Notes: generated by a model not told the origin, from the letters alone. DNA of 64,000 nt from Aurantimicrobium minutum (GCF_002355535.1 NZ_AP017457.1:868001-932000); one strand, 5' to 3'; positions 9,491 to 18,856 are shown, counted from the stretch's first letter. Program-made: numbers and translations.

Positions 9491-9534
9491 GAAGTACACA
9501 CTACGCCTGAGAACCTGTGAATTCCTGCTGGGTT

Positions 9535-10401
9535 CTAGGTTCGAGGCGTGACGCTATAGCGACGAAGTTGAAGAGAGGGGTTTTGTGCCCGCGCATCTTC
9601 AACCGCCTTCACGTTGACGGTCGCAATGGAAACACCCATTTGCTGACCCATATCGATCAGGGTCTCACCAAGCGGAGAAATAACGCGAGACATTCCCACA
9701 GCGATAGGTGGAATCTGATCGGCTGCGGCGAGATACACGGTGTTTTCAATAGCTCGAGCGGAGGTGAGTGCTGCCCAGTGGTGGGCTTTCTTCGGTCCTG
9801 AAATCCACTCTGCTATGAGTGCAACCAGGTGCACGCCGGCATCAACGAGCTCCCGGGTGGTCTCCGGGAACCTCAAATCGAAGCAAGTTTGCATACCAAC
9901 GACAACACCATCAATCTCAAACACTTCTGGAGCATCGGCAGGATTACCTGCTTGCATCCACTCGCTTTCTTTGTAATCGAAAGCATCAAAGAGGTGAACC
10001 TTGCGATACTTGGCCACCAACCCAGCACCGGGGAGAACTGCAACGGCAGTGTTGAAGGGCAGCTTGTTGGAAGGATCAGAGGATTGCTCGAGCATGCCAA
10101 CAACAATGCCGATATTGCACTCTTCCGCAAGATCCGTCATTGCCTCAACGAATGGGCCATCAAGCGGCTCGGCATAGTCAAAGACCCAATCCCCCAGTTT
10201 TCCACCGAGAACTGAGGAGTATTCCGGCAAGATCACTAGCCGAGCACCATTGTCGGCGGCCGCGTGAACGAGAGCTTGAATGGTTTTTACGTTCTCGGCA
10301 ACGTTAGGACCAGGACCAAACTGTGCGACAGCTATTTTCACTCCGCCGACATCTTGGGACTCACCCAATTCATCATTAGTGGTGTTGAATTCTTCTGTCA
10401 T
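9535..10401 (-). CDS. nitrilase-superfamily carbon-nitrogen hydrolase
   Basis: 288 residues with the full Glu-Lys-Cys triad: E60 in LPEYS, K134 in KYRKVHLFD, C173 in QTCFDLRFPE. The HLFD and CFDLRFPE contexts resemble Nit1/Nit2-type omega-amidases and deaminated-glutathione amidases, so an amide-repair role is plausible. The start overlaps the ribF stop by 4 bases (ATGA), which indicates translational coupling with ribF. Confidence 0.87.
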   Translation of the reverse strand: MTEEFNTTNDELGESQDVGGVKIAVAQFGPGPNVAENVKTIQALVHAAADNGARLVILPEYSSVLGGKLGDWVFDYAEPLDGPFVEAMTDLAEECNIGIVVGMLEQSSDPSNKLPFNTAVAVLPGAGLVAKYRKVHLFDAFDYKESEWMQAGNPADAPEVFEIDGVVVGMQTCFDLRFPETTRELVDAGVHLVALIAEWISGPKKAHHWAALTSARAIENTVYLAAADQIPPIAVGMSRVISPLGETLIDMGQQMGVSIATVNVKAVEDARAQNPSLQLRRYSVTPRT

Positions 10402-11339
10402 TGCTTTCCCGATCCCACGAGCTCTCTCGTGATGCGTACATCGTCGTGCATTTGTTTCACAAGCTCTTCAACCCCGTTGAAAGCAACCATTCCTCGAATG
10501 CGTGCGACAAATTCAACAGTGGCCATGTGGCCATAGAGGTCAAGGTTTTCATCGAGGAGATAAGCCTCCACGGTGCGAGACATATTTCCTTCAAAGGTCG
10601 GGTTTGTTCCCACAGAAATAGCTGCGGGGTACCGCTTTCCTTCATCCACAAACCAGCCTGCATAGACTCCGTCACCGGGAATCACAATTCGTGCATCATG
10701 ACCAATATTGGCGGTGGGGAAACCGAGTTCACGTCCGCGCTTGTGTCCGTGAACAACTTCACCGCTGACCCTGGGGTAACTTCCCAAAAGTTCAGTTGCC
10801 TGAGCAACCTCTCCTGCGGAAATGAGCTCACGAATATGTGAGGAAGAAATGCGGCCATGGCCGTCTTCTTTCACATCCTCGATGAGGACAACATCAAAAC
10901 CGAGCTCATGACCTAACTCGGTCAACAGTTCCACGGTCCCTTGTGCATTCGCACCGAAACGGAAGTCGTGACCGACGAGTACTGCTTTGGCGTTGAGGGT
11001 GCCTAGGAGGATCTCGGTCACAAACTCTCGTGGACTCACCGCAGCAAGCTCCTGGTCAAAGGGAAGCACGAGTGCTGCTGTAACACCTTGCTGCGCGATG
11101 AGATCGAGGCGTTCCGCATCGCTCAGAATTTCAAGCGGTGCAGCATCCGGTGCCGTTACTTCTGCAGGATGACGATCAAAAGTAATCAGCGTAGAGGCTA
11201 AACCTCGAGAATCAGCAAGTTCGCGCAACTGTCGGAGAATTTCACGATGGCCCAGATGCACACCATCAAACTTCCCAATGGTGACCGCACTTGGGCCCCA
11301 ACCTGCTGGGACTTCTGAGAGCGAATACCACCGCTCCAT
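10398..11339 (-). CDS. ribF: bifunctional riboflavin kinase/FAD synthetase
   Basis: Makes FMN and then FAD from riboflavin. 313 residues: N-terminal nucleotidyltransferase-type FAD synthetase domain (GKFDGVHLGHREIL, VGHDFRFG) and C-terminal riboflavin kinase domain (GFPTANIG, GVYAGWF). Full length. It shares one base with the upstream membrane-protein gene and four with the downstream nitrilase gene, so the three are tightly coupled. ribF close to truB is a common bacterial arrangement. Confidence 0.94.
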   Translation of the reverse strand: MERWYSLSEVPAGWGPSAVTIGKFDGVHLGHREILRQLRELADSRGLASTLITFDRHPAEVTAPDAAPLEILSDAERLDLIAQQGVTAALVLPFDQELAAVSPREFVTEILLGTLNAKAVLVGHDFRFGANAQGTVELLTELGHELGFDVVLIEDVKEDGHGRISSSHIRELISAGEVAQATELLGSYPRVSGEVVHGHKRGRELGFPTANIGHDARIVIPGDGVYAGWFVDEGKRYPAAISVGTNPTFEGNMSRTVEAYLLDENLDLYGHMATVEFVARIRGMVAFNGVEELVKQMHDDVRITRELVGSGKQ

Positions 11340-11761
11340 TATCGAGCTGCCTTCTCAGGGTGCTTACGCAGCCACAACAACCCCCAAATGGGCATGACCA
11401 GTGGGACGAAGAGGTATCCAGCGCCAAAGTATGACCACACCGTGGGGTGAGCAAAAATCTCTGGCATCACCAGGCTGAGCATTCCCACCACGATGACACC
11501 GGTGAGTTCGAAACCGATTGTCCACTTCGCTACCGAATACCAGATTGGTCCCGGAGCAATCAGTGCAATGGTGGCAAAAATATACACAACTGCAGCCACT
11601 GCAGACAGCGAGTAGGCAAGCGGAGCTTGTTCAAACTTTTCAATGAGTTGATAAACCGAACGCCCCGTGGCAGCTAATGCCAACACGATATAAATCGCGA
11701 TAAGGATGCGCCCAACACCTGAGCGACGGTCAGCCTGCTGGGGTGTGGTGTGGTCAGTCAT
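11339..11761 (-). CDS. conserved membrane protein, four segments
   Basis: 140 residues with about four hydrophobic segments and short basic ends. No family recognised with certainty. Related proteins occur between truB and ribF in other actinobacteria as far as I recall. It overlaps ribF by one base and follows another small membrane protein gene by 24 bases, so it is part of the truB-ribF unit. Confidence 0.7.
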   Translation of the reverse strand: MTDHTTPQQADRRSGVGRILIAIYIVLALAATGRSVYQLIEKFEQAPLAYSLSAVAAVVYIFATIALIAPGPIWYSVAKWTIGFELTGVIVVGMLSLVMPEIFAHPTVWSYFGAGYLFVPLVMPIWGLLWLRKHPEKAAR

Positions 11762-11785
11762 GTCGTGAATGAGTCTAGTTCGCGC

Positions 11786-12154
11786 CTAGGCAACCTGAAT
11801 AAACCAGATTTGGCCCATGCGATAAAGCATGATGGCAACAGCCAACTGGCCAACACCCAAAATGATGGTGCTCCATCGACTGCGATCTATGAGCGCCCAG
11901 AAGCCTGTCGCAATCGGAATAAAGATGGCGCTAATGAGGTAGATGTAAAACTCAAACAAGCTGCCCGTTGGCTCATTTCCCATCAAAGGAGAAGCAATAG
12001 TGACCGCCAACTGAACGATCAGCAGAAGTGCAACCACACCGGCAAAAGCCATGGTGAGGTCACTTGGCCTGCGACCAATAGCTCCCAACACAACAGCTAA
12101 CAGGCCGCCGGTCACAGCAACGCCAATTTGCAGGGCAGTAAACCAGTCGATCAT
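11786..12154 (-). CDS. small membrane protein, four segments
   Basis: 122 residues and about four hydrophobic segments, with short polar loops (GRRPSD, IDRSRW). No recognised domain. It begins 3 bases after truB on the same strand and is followed by a second membrane protein gene, so the two may form a pair. Function unknown. Confidence 0.7.
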   Translation of the reverse strand: MIDWFTALQIGVAVTGGLLAVVLGAIGRRPSDLTMAFAGVVALLLIVQLAVTIASPLMGNEPTGSLFEFYIYLISAIFIPIATGFWALIDRSRWSTIILGVGQLAVAIMLYRMGQIWFIQVA

Positions 12155-12157
12155 GAC

Positions 12158-13093
12158 CTAGGAACTTTCCGTTTCTGTGGGGAAATTGACAACGACACGG
12201 GAGAGGTTTTTCTTCACTGTAATCAGCCCAATCAGCCTATCTTGTGGGCCTATTGCTGCGACCGGCTCAGCGCTATCGGGATAGCCCTCTAGTAGAACTC
12301 TCTTTCCTTGGCTCAGTTCGAGAGCTTGGGTCTCATTCAGGTCAATAGCGGGGAAAATCCTCCGTGCAACATCCGAAGGTTTCTGCAACTGAGGAGCACC
12401 GGCCATGCTCTCAATATCGACGGCATCCATCACGTGGAAGTCACCGATGCGTGTTCGACGCAACGCAGTGAGATGTCCTCCGACTCCCAACTTGAATCCC
12501 ACGTCACGGGCGAGGGCACGAATATATGTTCCTGAGGAACACTCGACTCGAACCTGAACATCGATGTAACCATTACCTGCATCATCTTGACCGAACTCAA
12601 TGTTGTTGACTTCGAAAGAGTAGATCGTGACTGGACGAGCCTTGAGTTCAACACTCTCCCCTGCTCGAGCGAGGTCATAGGCGCGTTTTCCGTTAACTTT
12701 GATCGCGCTGACCGAACTAGGTATTTGCTCAATTTCACCGGTCAAAGAGTGAACTCCAGCAAGAATGTCTTCCTCAGTGACCTTGCTCAATTGAGTCTGC
12801 GGGGCAAAGCCGAGTAGCTCTCCTTCCGCATCGTCTGTAGTGCTGGAGGAACCTAAACGAATGGTGGCTAAATATTCCTTACTCAGACCGACGATGTACG
12901 TCAGAAGCCGAGTAGAGGGCCCTAACCCCATGATGAGCAGTCCGGTAGCCATGGGATCTAACGTTCCCGCATGGCCAACCTTGCGAGTCCCGGCTAAGCG
13001 GCGAACACGCGCAACCGCATCATGACTGGTAAAACCTTGAGGCTTGTCGACTAACAAAATGCCGTTGGGGGCAGAAGTCGAGGAGGAAGCCAT
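12158..13093 (-). CDS. truB: tRNA pseudouridine(55) synthase
   Basis: Converts U55 to pseudouridine in the T-arm of tRNA. 311 residues, with the DKPQGFTSHDAVARVRR start, the catalytic Asp in HAGTLDPMATG, and SGTYIRALARDVG. Full-length TruB. It heads the leftward group truB - two membrane proteins - ribF - hydrolase and is divergent from the carotenoid gene across about 100 bases. It is separated here from the infB-rbfA block by the inserted rightward genes cruF-mutY-2TM. Confidence 0.94.
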   Translation of the reverse strand: MASSSTSAPNGILLVDKPQGFTSHDAVARVRRLAGTRKVGHAGTLDPMATGLLIMGLGPSTRLLTYIVGLSKEYLATIRLGSSSTTDDAEGELLGFAPQTQLSKVTEEDILAGVHSLTGEIEQIPSSVSAIKVNGKRAYDLARAGESVELKARPVTIYSFEVNNIEFGQDDAGNGYIDVQVRVECSSGTYIRALARDVGFKLGVGGHLTALRRTRIGDFHVMDAVDIESMAGAPQLQKPSDVARRIFPAIDLNETQALELSQGKRVLLEGYPDSAEPVAAIGPQDRLIGLITVKKNLSRVVVNFPTETESS

Positions 13094-13192
13094 AGTTCAA
13101 TTATCCCAGTAGTGACCTTGATAAAAGTCAGAGCTTCACCCTCTTTCAGGAGATAGAGTAAATCAACTTCACCCCGACAAGGTTGGAACACC

Positions 13193-14041
13193 ATGACCTC
13201 TGCAACTCGTTCCACAATTCGCAGCACCCGCGGCCTCTGGATTCTTCTCGCACTCTCCTTCGCAGCCGCATTTGTCCCTGCAGGAACCCCCGGAAGTATC
13301 ACTCTGGTCGTCGGGTTTATGCCAGTTATTTTCTCCATCTGGCATTTCACCTGGTGGGCTGGCGCAGCAACAGCCTGGTTGTCATTTCTTGCCGTCGTCG
13401 TGGTGAGCTTCACAGGTGAGGCACTTGGTGTTGCTACTGGATTAGTTTTTGGAAACTACTACTACCCAGATGGGCCTCTGGGGCCCCTCCTGTTAGGCGT
13501 TCCTCCCCTGATTCAATTCCAGTACTTTGCCATGGCATATGCCGCACTCATGGTGGCTAGATCCATTGGTGGAGTCCTCACAACAGCCGCCAGAGGTTGG
13601 TTGTTGGTGGGAGTTTCCACCATGGCCGCCTTCGCCATGACACTTCTGGACCTGGCAAGTGACCCCTGGCATGCCACTGTTTTGCAACAGTGGATTTGGC
13701 GCGATGGTGGTTCTTACTTTGGCGTTCCCATTCACAACTTCTTTGGCTGGTTCTTTGAAACCTTGGTATTCCTGCTGATCATTCAGGCACTGCTCAATCG
13801 CACAAAAACACTGGTCACCATTGCTGAACCCAAGCCTCGAGGTTTCTGGCTGCAAGGCGTCTTGCTCTATGGAACATTCCCCTTCACTATTGCGTTGACT
13901 CCCCTGGTTCAAGGCTCTGCCTTTGACCATGACGCCCTCGTGATTGCTGATGCCATGGTCGGCGTTGCCCTCTTTGCTGTCGTGCCATTGTGGCTTGCCG
14001 CAATTCTGAGCCTGCGAACAGTCAAAACTCAGACCCTGTAA
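13193..14041 (+). CDS. cruF: CruF-like carotenoid biosynthesis membrane protein (DUF422)
   Basis: 282 residues with about seven hydrophobic segments. Motifs typical of the carotenoid 1',2'-hydratase/bisanhydrobacterioruberin hydratase family are present: a Glu and GNYYYPDG segment after the third helix, LDLASDPWHA, and WRDGGSYFGVPIHNFFGWF. Family members add water across the psi-end of acyclic carotenoids, which suggests a hydroxylated, possibly C50, pigment. No other carotenoid gene is nearby; neighbours are truB and mutY. The gene assignment is good, the exact pigment inferred. Confidence 0.8.
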   Translation: MTSATRSTIRSTRGLWILLALSFAAAFVPAGTPGSITLVVGFMPVIFSIWHFTWWAGAATAWLSFLAVVVVSFTGEALGVATGLVFGNYYYPDGPLGPLLLGVPPLIQFQYFAMAYAALMVARSIGGVLTTAARGWLLVGVSTMAAFAMTLLDLASDPWHATVLQQWIWRDGGSYFGVPIHNFFGWFFETLVFLLIIQALLNRTKTLVTIAEPKPRGFWLQGVLLYGTFPFTIALTPLVQGSAFDHDALVIADAMVGVALFAVVPLWLAAILSLRTVKTQTL

Positions 14042-14062
14042 AAACCCTCTACGCTTGAGCGC

Positions 14063-14923
14063 GTGCAGCAAGAGATTATTGACTGGTTTGAAGCCGAGGG
14101 CAGAGATCTTCCTTGGCGCCAACCTGGCTTCACCCCGTGGGGTTCACTGGTCTCAGAATTTATGCTGCAGCAAACCCCTGTCGCTCGTGTCATTCCCAAG
14201 TTGGAGGAATTTCTCCAACGCTGGCCAACGCCAGCAGCGCTCGCGGCATCACCATCTGGGGATGCTGTGCGAGCGTGGGCGAATCTCGGCTATCCCCGCA
14301 GGGCACTATGGTTACACCAGTGTGCCGTCACGATTGTGGAGAAGTTCAAGGGTGAAGTCCCCCGTGATGTTGAGGACTTACTCTCTCTTCCCGGCGTCGG
14401 ACCCTACACCGCCAGAGCAGTAGCGGTCTTTGCTTTCGGTGCTCACGAACCTGTCGTGGATACAAACATTCGCCGCGTTATCGCCCGGCACAATCAAGGA
14501 AATGCTGACCAGGGACCACCTTCAACACAACGTGATCTTGAGGCAATGAAAGCGCTGTTGCCTTCGCCGGAGAAATCCCCTGCTTTCAACGCAGGAATCA
14601 TGGAGCTGGGTGCTCTGGTTTGCACAGCGCGAAACCCCCGCTGTGACGTGTGCCCCATAGCCCACACCTGCGCATGGAAAAAGGCGGGCTATCCCGAACA
14701 CGTGGGGCCTAAGAAAACTGTGCAGAAAAAGTATGAGGGCAGTGATCGCCAAGCTCGTGGTGCCGTAATGGCGCTACTGAGACAGGCGCAGCACACAGTG
14801 AGCTCAGAGGAACTTCAGGCGTGCTGGCCAGATCATGCACAGCTCGGACGAGCGATAACGGGACTATTACAAGATGGTCTCATGGAGCTTGTCGCTGATG
14901 ACAGCTACCAATTGCCGGCGTAG
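14063..14923 (+). CDS. mutY: A/G-specific adenine DNA glycosylase
   Basis: Removes adenine mispaired with 8-oxoguanine. 286 residues: helix-hairpin-helix (LSLPGVGPYTARAV), catalytic Glu E32 in EFMLQQT, Asp D133 in VDTNIRRV, and a 4Fe-4S cluster with C187, C194, C197 and C203 in the usual 6-2-5 spacing. It lacks the C-terminal NUDIX-like 8-oxoG recognition domain of E. coli MutY but keeps a short winged-helix-like tail. The GTG start at 14063 lies 21 bases after the cruF stop. Confidence 0.92.
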   Translation: MQQEIIDWFEAEGRDLPWRQPGFTPWGSLVSEFMLQQTPVARVIPKLEEFLQRWPTPAALAASPSGDAVRAWANLGYPRRALWLHQCAVTIVEKFKGEVPRDVEDLLSLPGVGPYTARAVAVFAFGAHEPVVDTNIRRVIARHNQGNADQGPPSTQRDLEAMKALLPSPEKSPAFNAGIMELGALVCTARNPRCDVCPIAHTCAWKKAGYPEHVGPKKTVQKKYEGSDRQARGAVMALLRQAQHTVSSEELQACWPDHAQLGRAITGLLQDGLMELVADDSYQLPA

Positions 14924-14932
14924 AGTGAAGTC

Positions 14933-15205
14933 ATGAAAGATGAAGAACTTCGCGAAGTTGCTCGCAAGCAATTGAAGAAAAAGGCCGATTTCAAGCAATA
15001 CTTGTGGGTCTGGCTCGCTGTTTCCATTCTCCTTACCGGAGTGTGGTTCCTCACCTCCCCTGGCCAATACTTCTGGCCTATCTGGGCCATCTTTGGCATG
15101 GGTATTGGGGCATTGTTCACTGGAATTGATGCTTACTCCAAGAACCCCAAGATCATTACTGATTCACAGATTGACGCTGAAGTAGAGCGCCTGAAGAAAA
15201 AGTAA
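14933..15205 (+). CDS. 2TM domain protein
   Basis: 90 residues: charged N-terminal helix (KDEELREVARKQLKKKADFKQ), two hydrophobic segments separated by a short GQYFWP turn, and a charged C-terminal helix. This is the layout of the 2TM domain family (PF13239 type), of unknown function, sometimes fused to histidine kinases. It starts 9 bases after mutY and is closed by a strong terminator. Confidence 0.7.
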   Translation: MKDEELREVARKQLKKKADFKQYLWVWLAVSILLTGVWFLTSPGQYFWPIWAIFGMGIGALFTGIDAYSKNPKIITDSQIDAEVERLKKK

Positions 15206-15220
15206 ATGACCAAAAACCAT

Positions 15221-15250
15221 AAAGGCCCAGAGAAATCTGGGCCTTTATTG
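15221..15250. terminator. bidirectional rho-independent terminator
   Basis: Perfect 11-base stem AAAGGCCCAGA / TCTGGGCCTTT around a GAAA tetraloop, with A- and T-rich flanks on both sides. It sits between the convergent 2TM gene and rbfA, so it can end transcription from both directions. Confidence 0.9.
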
Positions 15251-15254
15251 ATAT

Positions 15255-15692
15255 CTAAGCTTCGTCAGTTTCGCGAGGTTTGATGTAGGGGTCCTTCTCG
15301 CCGGCATACTGTGCTTTCTTGGCCAAAGCTTCAACTTCTTCATCTTGAGCATGTGCCTTGGCCAGCAAGTCGTCGATGGACTTTGCTGTGTCAGGGAGTG
15401 CATCAAGAATGAATTCAATAGTTGGGGTAAGACGAACAGTCAGACCTCGGCCAACCTCGCCGCGGATACGACCAGTGTTTGCCTTCAGCGCTGCAGCAGT
15501 CTCTTCACGCTCTTCATCCGTGCCATAGACGGTGTAGAAGATGGAGGCGTGCTGCAAGTCACCGGTCATGCGTACATCAGTGATGGTGACAAAACCGAGA
15601 CGCGTATCAGTAATGATGCCGCGCTCGAGTGCTTCAGCGACGATGACCTTAATCAGTTCGCCGAGTTTACGTGCTCTTGCGTGATCAACCAT
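15255..15692 (-). CDS. rbfA: 30S ribosome-binding factor A
   Basis: Late 30S maturation factor. 145 residues with a KH-like fold; family blocks RARKLGELIKVIVAEALERG, GFVTITDVRMTGDLQHASIFY and LRLTPTIEF-type (VRLTPTIEFILDAL). Extended acidic C-terminus. Last gene of the infB block on this strand, 70 bases after infB. Confidence 0.93.
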   Translation of the reverse strand: MVDHARARKLGELIKVIVAEALERGIITDTRLGFVTITDVRMTGDLQHASIFYTVYGTDEEREETAAALKANTGRIRGEVGRGLTVRLTPTIEFILDALPDTAKSIDDLLAKAHAQDEEVEALAKKAQYAGEKDPYIKPRETDEA

Positions 15693-15714
15693 GATGTTCC
15701 CTTACCTGCGAGTA

Positions 15715-15755
15715 ATGAGGGGCCGTGTTGAGAGTGTCTCAACCAGGCCCCTCAT
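15715..15755 (-). other. long intercistronic hairpin between infB and rbfA
   Basis: Ten-base arms ATGAGGGGCC / GGCCCCTCAT, a 2x2 mismatch, then seven paired bases (GTTGAGA / TCTCAAC) around a GTG loop. There is no T-run after it on the minus strand, so it is more like an RNA processing or stability element than a terminator. Confidence 0.6.
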
Positions 15756-15762
15756 CTCACAT

Positions 15763-18474
15763 TTAGACGCGGGGCTTTTCCTTGAGTTCGATGGTCTCGA
15801 TCTCATCGCCGATTTGGATGTCGTTGTACTTACCCAGACCGATACCACATTCGAAGTCAGTCTTGACTTCGGTGGCATCGTCCTTGAAGCGACGCAGAGA
15901 CTCGATGGCCAGGCCATCGGCGATAACGATACCCTCGCGGATAACGCGTGCCTTCGAGTTACGTGTAATCGTTCCACTGCGCACGATACATCCAGCAATG
16001 TTGCCGAACTTGCTCGAGCGGAAGATTTCGCGAATCTCTGCAACACCGGACTGAACTTCTTCGAACTCTGGCTTGAGCATGCCCTTGAGGGAGTTCTCAA
16101 TATCTTCCAGTGCTGAGTAGATGACCGAGTAGAAGCGGATATCAACACCTTCACGCAAAGCACGCTCGCGTGCCTTGGTGTCGGGTCGAACGTTGAAGCC
16201 GATGATGACTGCGTTGTCGACTGTTGCCAGGTTGACATCGCTTTCGGTAACAGCACCAACACCGCGGTGGATGATGCGCAACTGTACGCTCTCATCAACC
16301 TCAATCTTGAGCAAGGACTCTTCCAGAGCTTCAACAGCACCGGAAACGTCACCCTTGATGATGAGGTTGAGAGATTCAACCTTGCCATCCTCAAGTGCCT
16401 TGGTGAAGTCTTCAAGCGAGATGCGCTTACGAGCCTTAGCCAGCTGAGCGTTACGTTCAGCGGCCTCACGCTTTTCAGCGATCTGACGAGCAGTACGGTC
16501 ATCTTCGGTAACCAGGAAGGTGTCACCGGCGCGAGGAACTGAAGACAGACCCTGAACCTGGACAGGACGTGATGGGGTTGCTGCTTCAACTGCAGTGCCG
16601 TTCTCGTCCACCATGGCACGAACGCGACCGTAGGCAGTACCTGCCACGATGGCGTCACCGACGCGAAGAGTTCCAGACTCAATGAGCACGGTAGCGACAG
16701 CACCGCGACCCTTGTCCAGACGAGCTTCAATAGCGATACCGCGGGCGTCCTTATTGGGGTTAGCGCGCAGATCCAGACCTGCATCTGCGGTTAGTAGAAC
16801 AGCATCCAGAAGTTCGGTAATACCCAAACCAGAAAGTGCAGATACGTCAACGAACATGACGTCTCCACCGTATTCTTCGGCTACGAGGTTGTACTCGGTG
16901 AGCTGCTGACGAACCTTTGCAGGGTTCGCATCAGGCTTGTCCACCTTGTTGACGGCAACCACGATAGGCACATTAGCTGCCTGTGCGTGGTTCAAAGCCT
17001 CAATGGTCTGAGGCATGATGCCGTCATCTGCAGCAACAACGAGAATGGCGATGTCAGTTACCTGCGCACCACGGGCACGCATAGCGGTAAACGCTTCGTG
17101 ACCAGGGGTGTCAATGAAGGTGATTAGACGGTCAACACCATCGTGGTTTGCGTGAACCTGGTAGGCACCAATGTGCTGAGTAATTCCACCGGCTTCGCCC
17201 GCGATGACGTTGGTCTTACGGATGGCATCGAGCAAACGAGTCTTACCGTGGTCAACGTGACCCATCACAGTAACAACGGGTGGACGAATTTCGAGATCTT
17301 CATCGCTCTCGTCAGCAAGTTCTTGCTCAAGGTCGATGTTGAATGCGTCGAGCAGTTCTTTGTCTTCTTCCTCAGGGGAAACAATCTGGATTTTGAAGCC
17401 CAGTTCTTCACCGAGAATTTCGAAGGTCGCTTCGTCGATTGATTCAGTTGCTGTTGCCATCTCACCAAGGTGGAACAGAACAGTTACCAAGTTTGCTGGG
17501 GTTGCATTGATCTTGTCGGCAAAGTCAGCAAGTGAGGCACCGCGGCGCAAACGAATAACAGTGTTGCCATCACCACGAGGAACACTTACGCCACCAAGCG
17601 ATGGTGCCTCGCGGAGTTCAAACTCTGCTCTTTTTGTTCTCTTCGACTTACGTGCTTTGGACTTTCCGCCGCCACGACCGAACGCACCAGCGGTTCCACC
17701 GCCGGGGCCACGGCCACGACCGCCACCGCCACCTGCTGGTGGACGGTTAGGGCCAAAACCTGGACGAGCTGGTGCACCAGCACCACCTGGGGCTCCACCA
17801 GGAGCACCCTGACGGAATCCGCCACCACCACCTGGGCGCTGGAATCCAGCACCTGCACCTGCGCCACCGCGACCTGGACCACCGGGACGACCTGCGCCAC
17901 CGGCTCCACCGGGACGTGGCATGCCACCTGGGCGAGGAGCCATCGGGCGAGGAATACTTCCGGGGGAAGGTGAACCTGCGGGGCGGGTTCCCATACCTTG
18001 TGCGGAAGCGAAGGGGTTGTTACCTGGTCGTGGTGCACCGGCAGGGCGTGTTCCCATGCCTTGTGCAGAAGCAAAGGGGTTGTTTCCGGGGCGTGCGCCA
18101 CCGGCAGCCTTAGGTGCTGGTGCATCAGCAGCTGGAGCTTGAGGAGCTTCTGGTGCGGGAGCGGGCTTTTCTTCCGCCTTAGGTGCAGCCGGACCAGGTG
18201 TGGGGGCAGCAGGTGCCGCTGGAGCTTCAGCAGCAGGCGCTGCCTTGGCAGGCGCCTTTGCTGCGCTCTTCGCAGCGGGTGCAGCTTCGCCAGCAGGAAC
18301 TGGCTTCATGCCCTCTGCCTCTAAAGCGTTACGTAGCTTGCGTGCTACGGGAGGCTCAATTGTTGACGATGGTCCCTTAACGAACTCACCAAGATCTTTC
18401 AGCTTGGCTAGAGCAAGCTTGCTATCGATGCCGTATTCGGCAGCAACTTCGTGTACGCGTGGTTTGGCAGCCAC
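15763..18474 (-). CDS. infB: translation initiation factor IF-2
   Basis: GTPase that brings fMet-tRNA to the 30S subunit. 903 residues, GTG start. The N-terminal IF2_N region is followed by a long Ala/Pro/Gly/Arg-rich linker (about residues 60-275), then the G domain with P-loop GHVDHGKT at 405-412, DTPGH at about 455 and NKVD at about 509, and the C-terminal fMet-tRNA binding domains. The linker holds a 21-residue tandem duplication. A hairpin in the leader appears to pair with the ribosome-binding site. Sits between rnpM and rbfA as usual. Confidence 0.96.
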   Translation of the reverse strand: MAAKPRVHEVAAEYGIDSKLALAKLKDLGEFVKGPSSTIEPPVARKLRNALEAEGMKPVPAGEAAPAAKSAAKAPAKAAPAAEAPAAPAAPTPGPAAPKAEEKPAPAPEAPQAPAADAPAPKAAGGARPGNNPFASAQGMGTRPAGAPRPGNNPFASAQGMGTRPAGSPSPGSIPRPMAPRPGGMPRPGGAGGAGRPGGPGRGGAGAGAGFQRPGGGGGFRQGAPGGAPGGAGAPARPGFGPNRPPAGGGGGRGRGPGGGTAGAFGRGGGKSKARKSKRTKRAEFELREAPSLGGVSVPRGDGNTVIRLRRGASLADFADKINATPANLVTVLFHLGEMATATESIDEATFEILGEELGFKIQIVSPEEEDKELLDAFNIDLEQELADESDEDLEIRPPVVTVMGHVDHGKTRLLDAIRKTNVIAGEAGGITQHIGAYQVHANHDGVDRLITFIDTPGHEAFTAMRARGAQVTDIAILVVAADDGIMPQTIEALNHAQAANVPIVVAVNKVDKPDANPAKVRQQLTEYNLVAEEYGGDVMFVDVSALSGLGITELLDAVLLTADAGLDLRANPNKDARGIAIEARLDKGRGAVATVLIESGTLRVGDAIVAGTAYGRVRAMVDENGTAVEAATPSRPVQVQGLSSVPRAGDTFLVTEDDRTARQIAEKREAAERNAQLAKARKRISLEDFTKALEDGKVESLNLIIKGDVSGAVEALEESLLKIEVDESVQLRIIHRGVGAVTESDVNLATVDNAVIIGFNVRPDTKARERALREGVDIRFYSVIYSALEDIENSLKGMLKPEFEEVQSGVAEIREIFRSSKFGNIAGCIVRSGTITRNSKARVIREGIVIADGLAIESLRRFKDDATEVKTDFECGIGLGKYNDIQIGDEIETIELKEKPRV
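17975..18100 (-). repeat. 63-base in-frame tandem duplication within infB
   Basis: Two near-identical 63-base units (17975-18037 and 18038-18100) encode [17 protein letters not shown] twice with a PRP-type joiner. They lie in the low-complexity linker of IF-2, upstream of the G domain. Such linkers vary in length between strains. Confidence 0.8.
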
Positions 18475-18479
18475 AATTC

Positions 18480-18513
18480 TCCTGTCTTAGGGCCTGAGCC
18501 CTGATAAACAGGA
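18480..18513 (-). promoter_or_regulatory. hairpin covering the infB ribosome-binding site
   Basis: Read on the minus strand, TCCTGT (18513-18508) pairs with ACAGGA (18485-18480), and an inner AGGGC/GCCCT stem (18502-18498 with 18493-18489) sits within it. The ACAGGA arm is the front of the ACAGGAG ribosome-binding site, which precedes the infB GTG at 18474 by 4 bases. The site is therefore masked when the stem forms. Confidence 0.6.
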
Positions 18514-18566
18514 CCAGACCATTACTTACGGACGGTACTCATTTCGAGCCGCTCATTAGTTGTCCA

Positions 18567-18809
18567 TTAGCCGTTCAGCCTTTGTGTGATGGTGTCAGTG
18601 TTAGTAATTTCTGCGCGAAGTGCGCGGCCAAAAGCCCGGCGCTTCACTGCTTCATTGCAACACTCTGGTGTGGGGTGTAGCCACGCACCGCGACCTGGCG
18701 CTGAACCGGATAAATCCGCTTCAACACGGCCATCAACTTCAATAACCCGCAACAAAGCGGACTTCTCAGATCGTTGACGGCAGCCGATGCACGTCCTTAC
18801 AGGTTCCAT
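18567..18809 (-). CDS. rnpM: YlxR family protein, RNase P modulator RnpM
   Basis: 80 residues with the family motif RTCIGCRQR at the start and GRGAWLHPTPECCNEAVKRRAF in the middle. YlxR (RnpM) binds RNA and modulates RNase P in Bacillus. Lies between nusA and infB, its conserved position. Confidence 0.9.
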   Translation of the reverse strand: MEPVRTCIGCRQRSEKSALLRVIEVDGRVEADLSGSAPGRGAWLHPTPECCNEAVKRRAFGRALRAEITNTDTITQRLNG

Positions 18810-18856
18810 GATACCCCAGTACTGCCTGGGCGGGGTGTCCCGCCGTGCGGTACGGC

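Noticed and set aside
13493-14122. 209-codon frame antisense to the CruF-like gene
   Set aside because: The rightward gene shows membrane helices and family motifs; the antisense product does not.
15702-16784. 360-codon open frame on the same strand as infB in another frame
   Set aside because: Overlaps the conserved G and C-terminal domains of IF-2; composition is unlike a protein domain.
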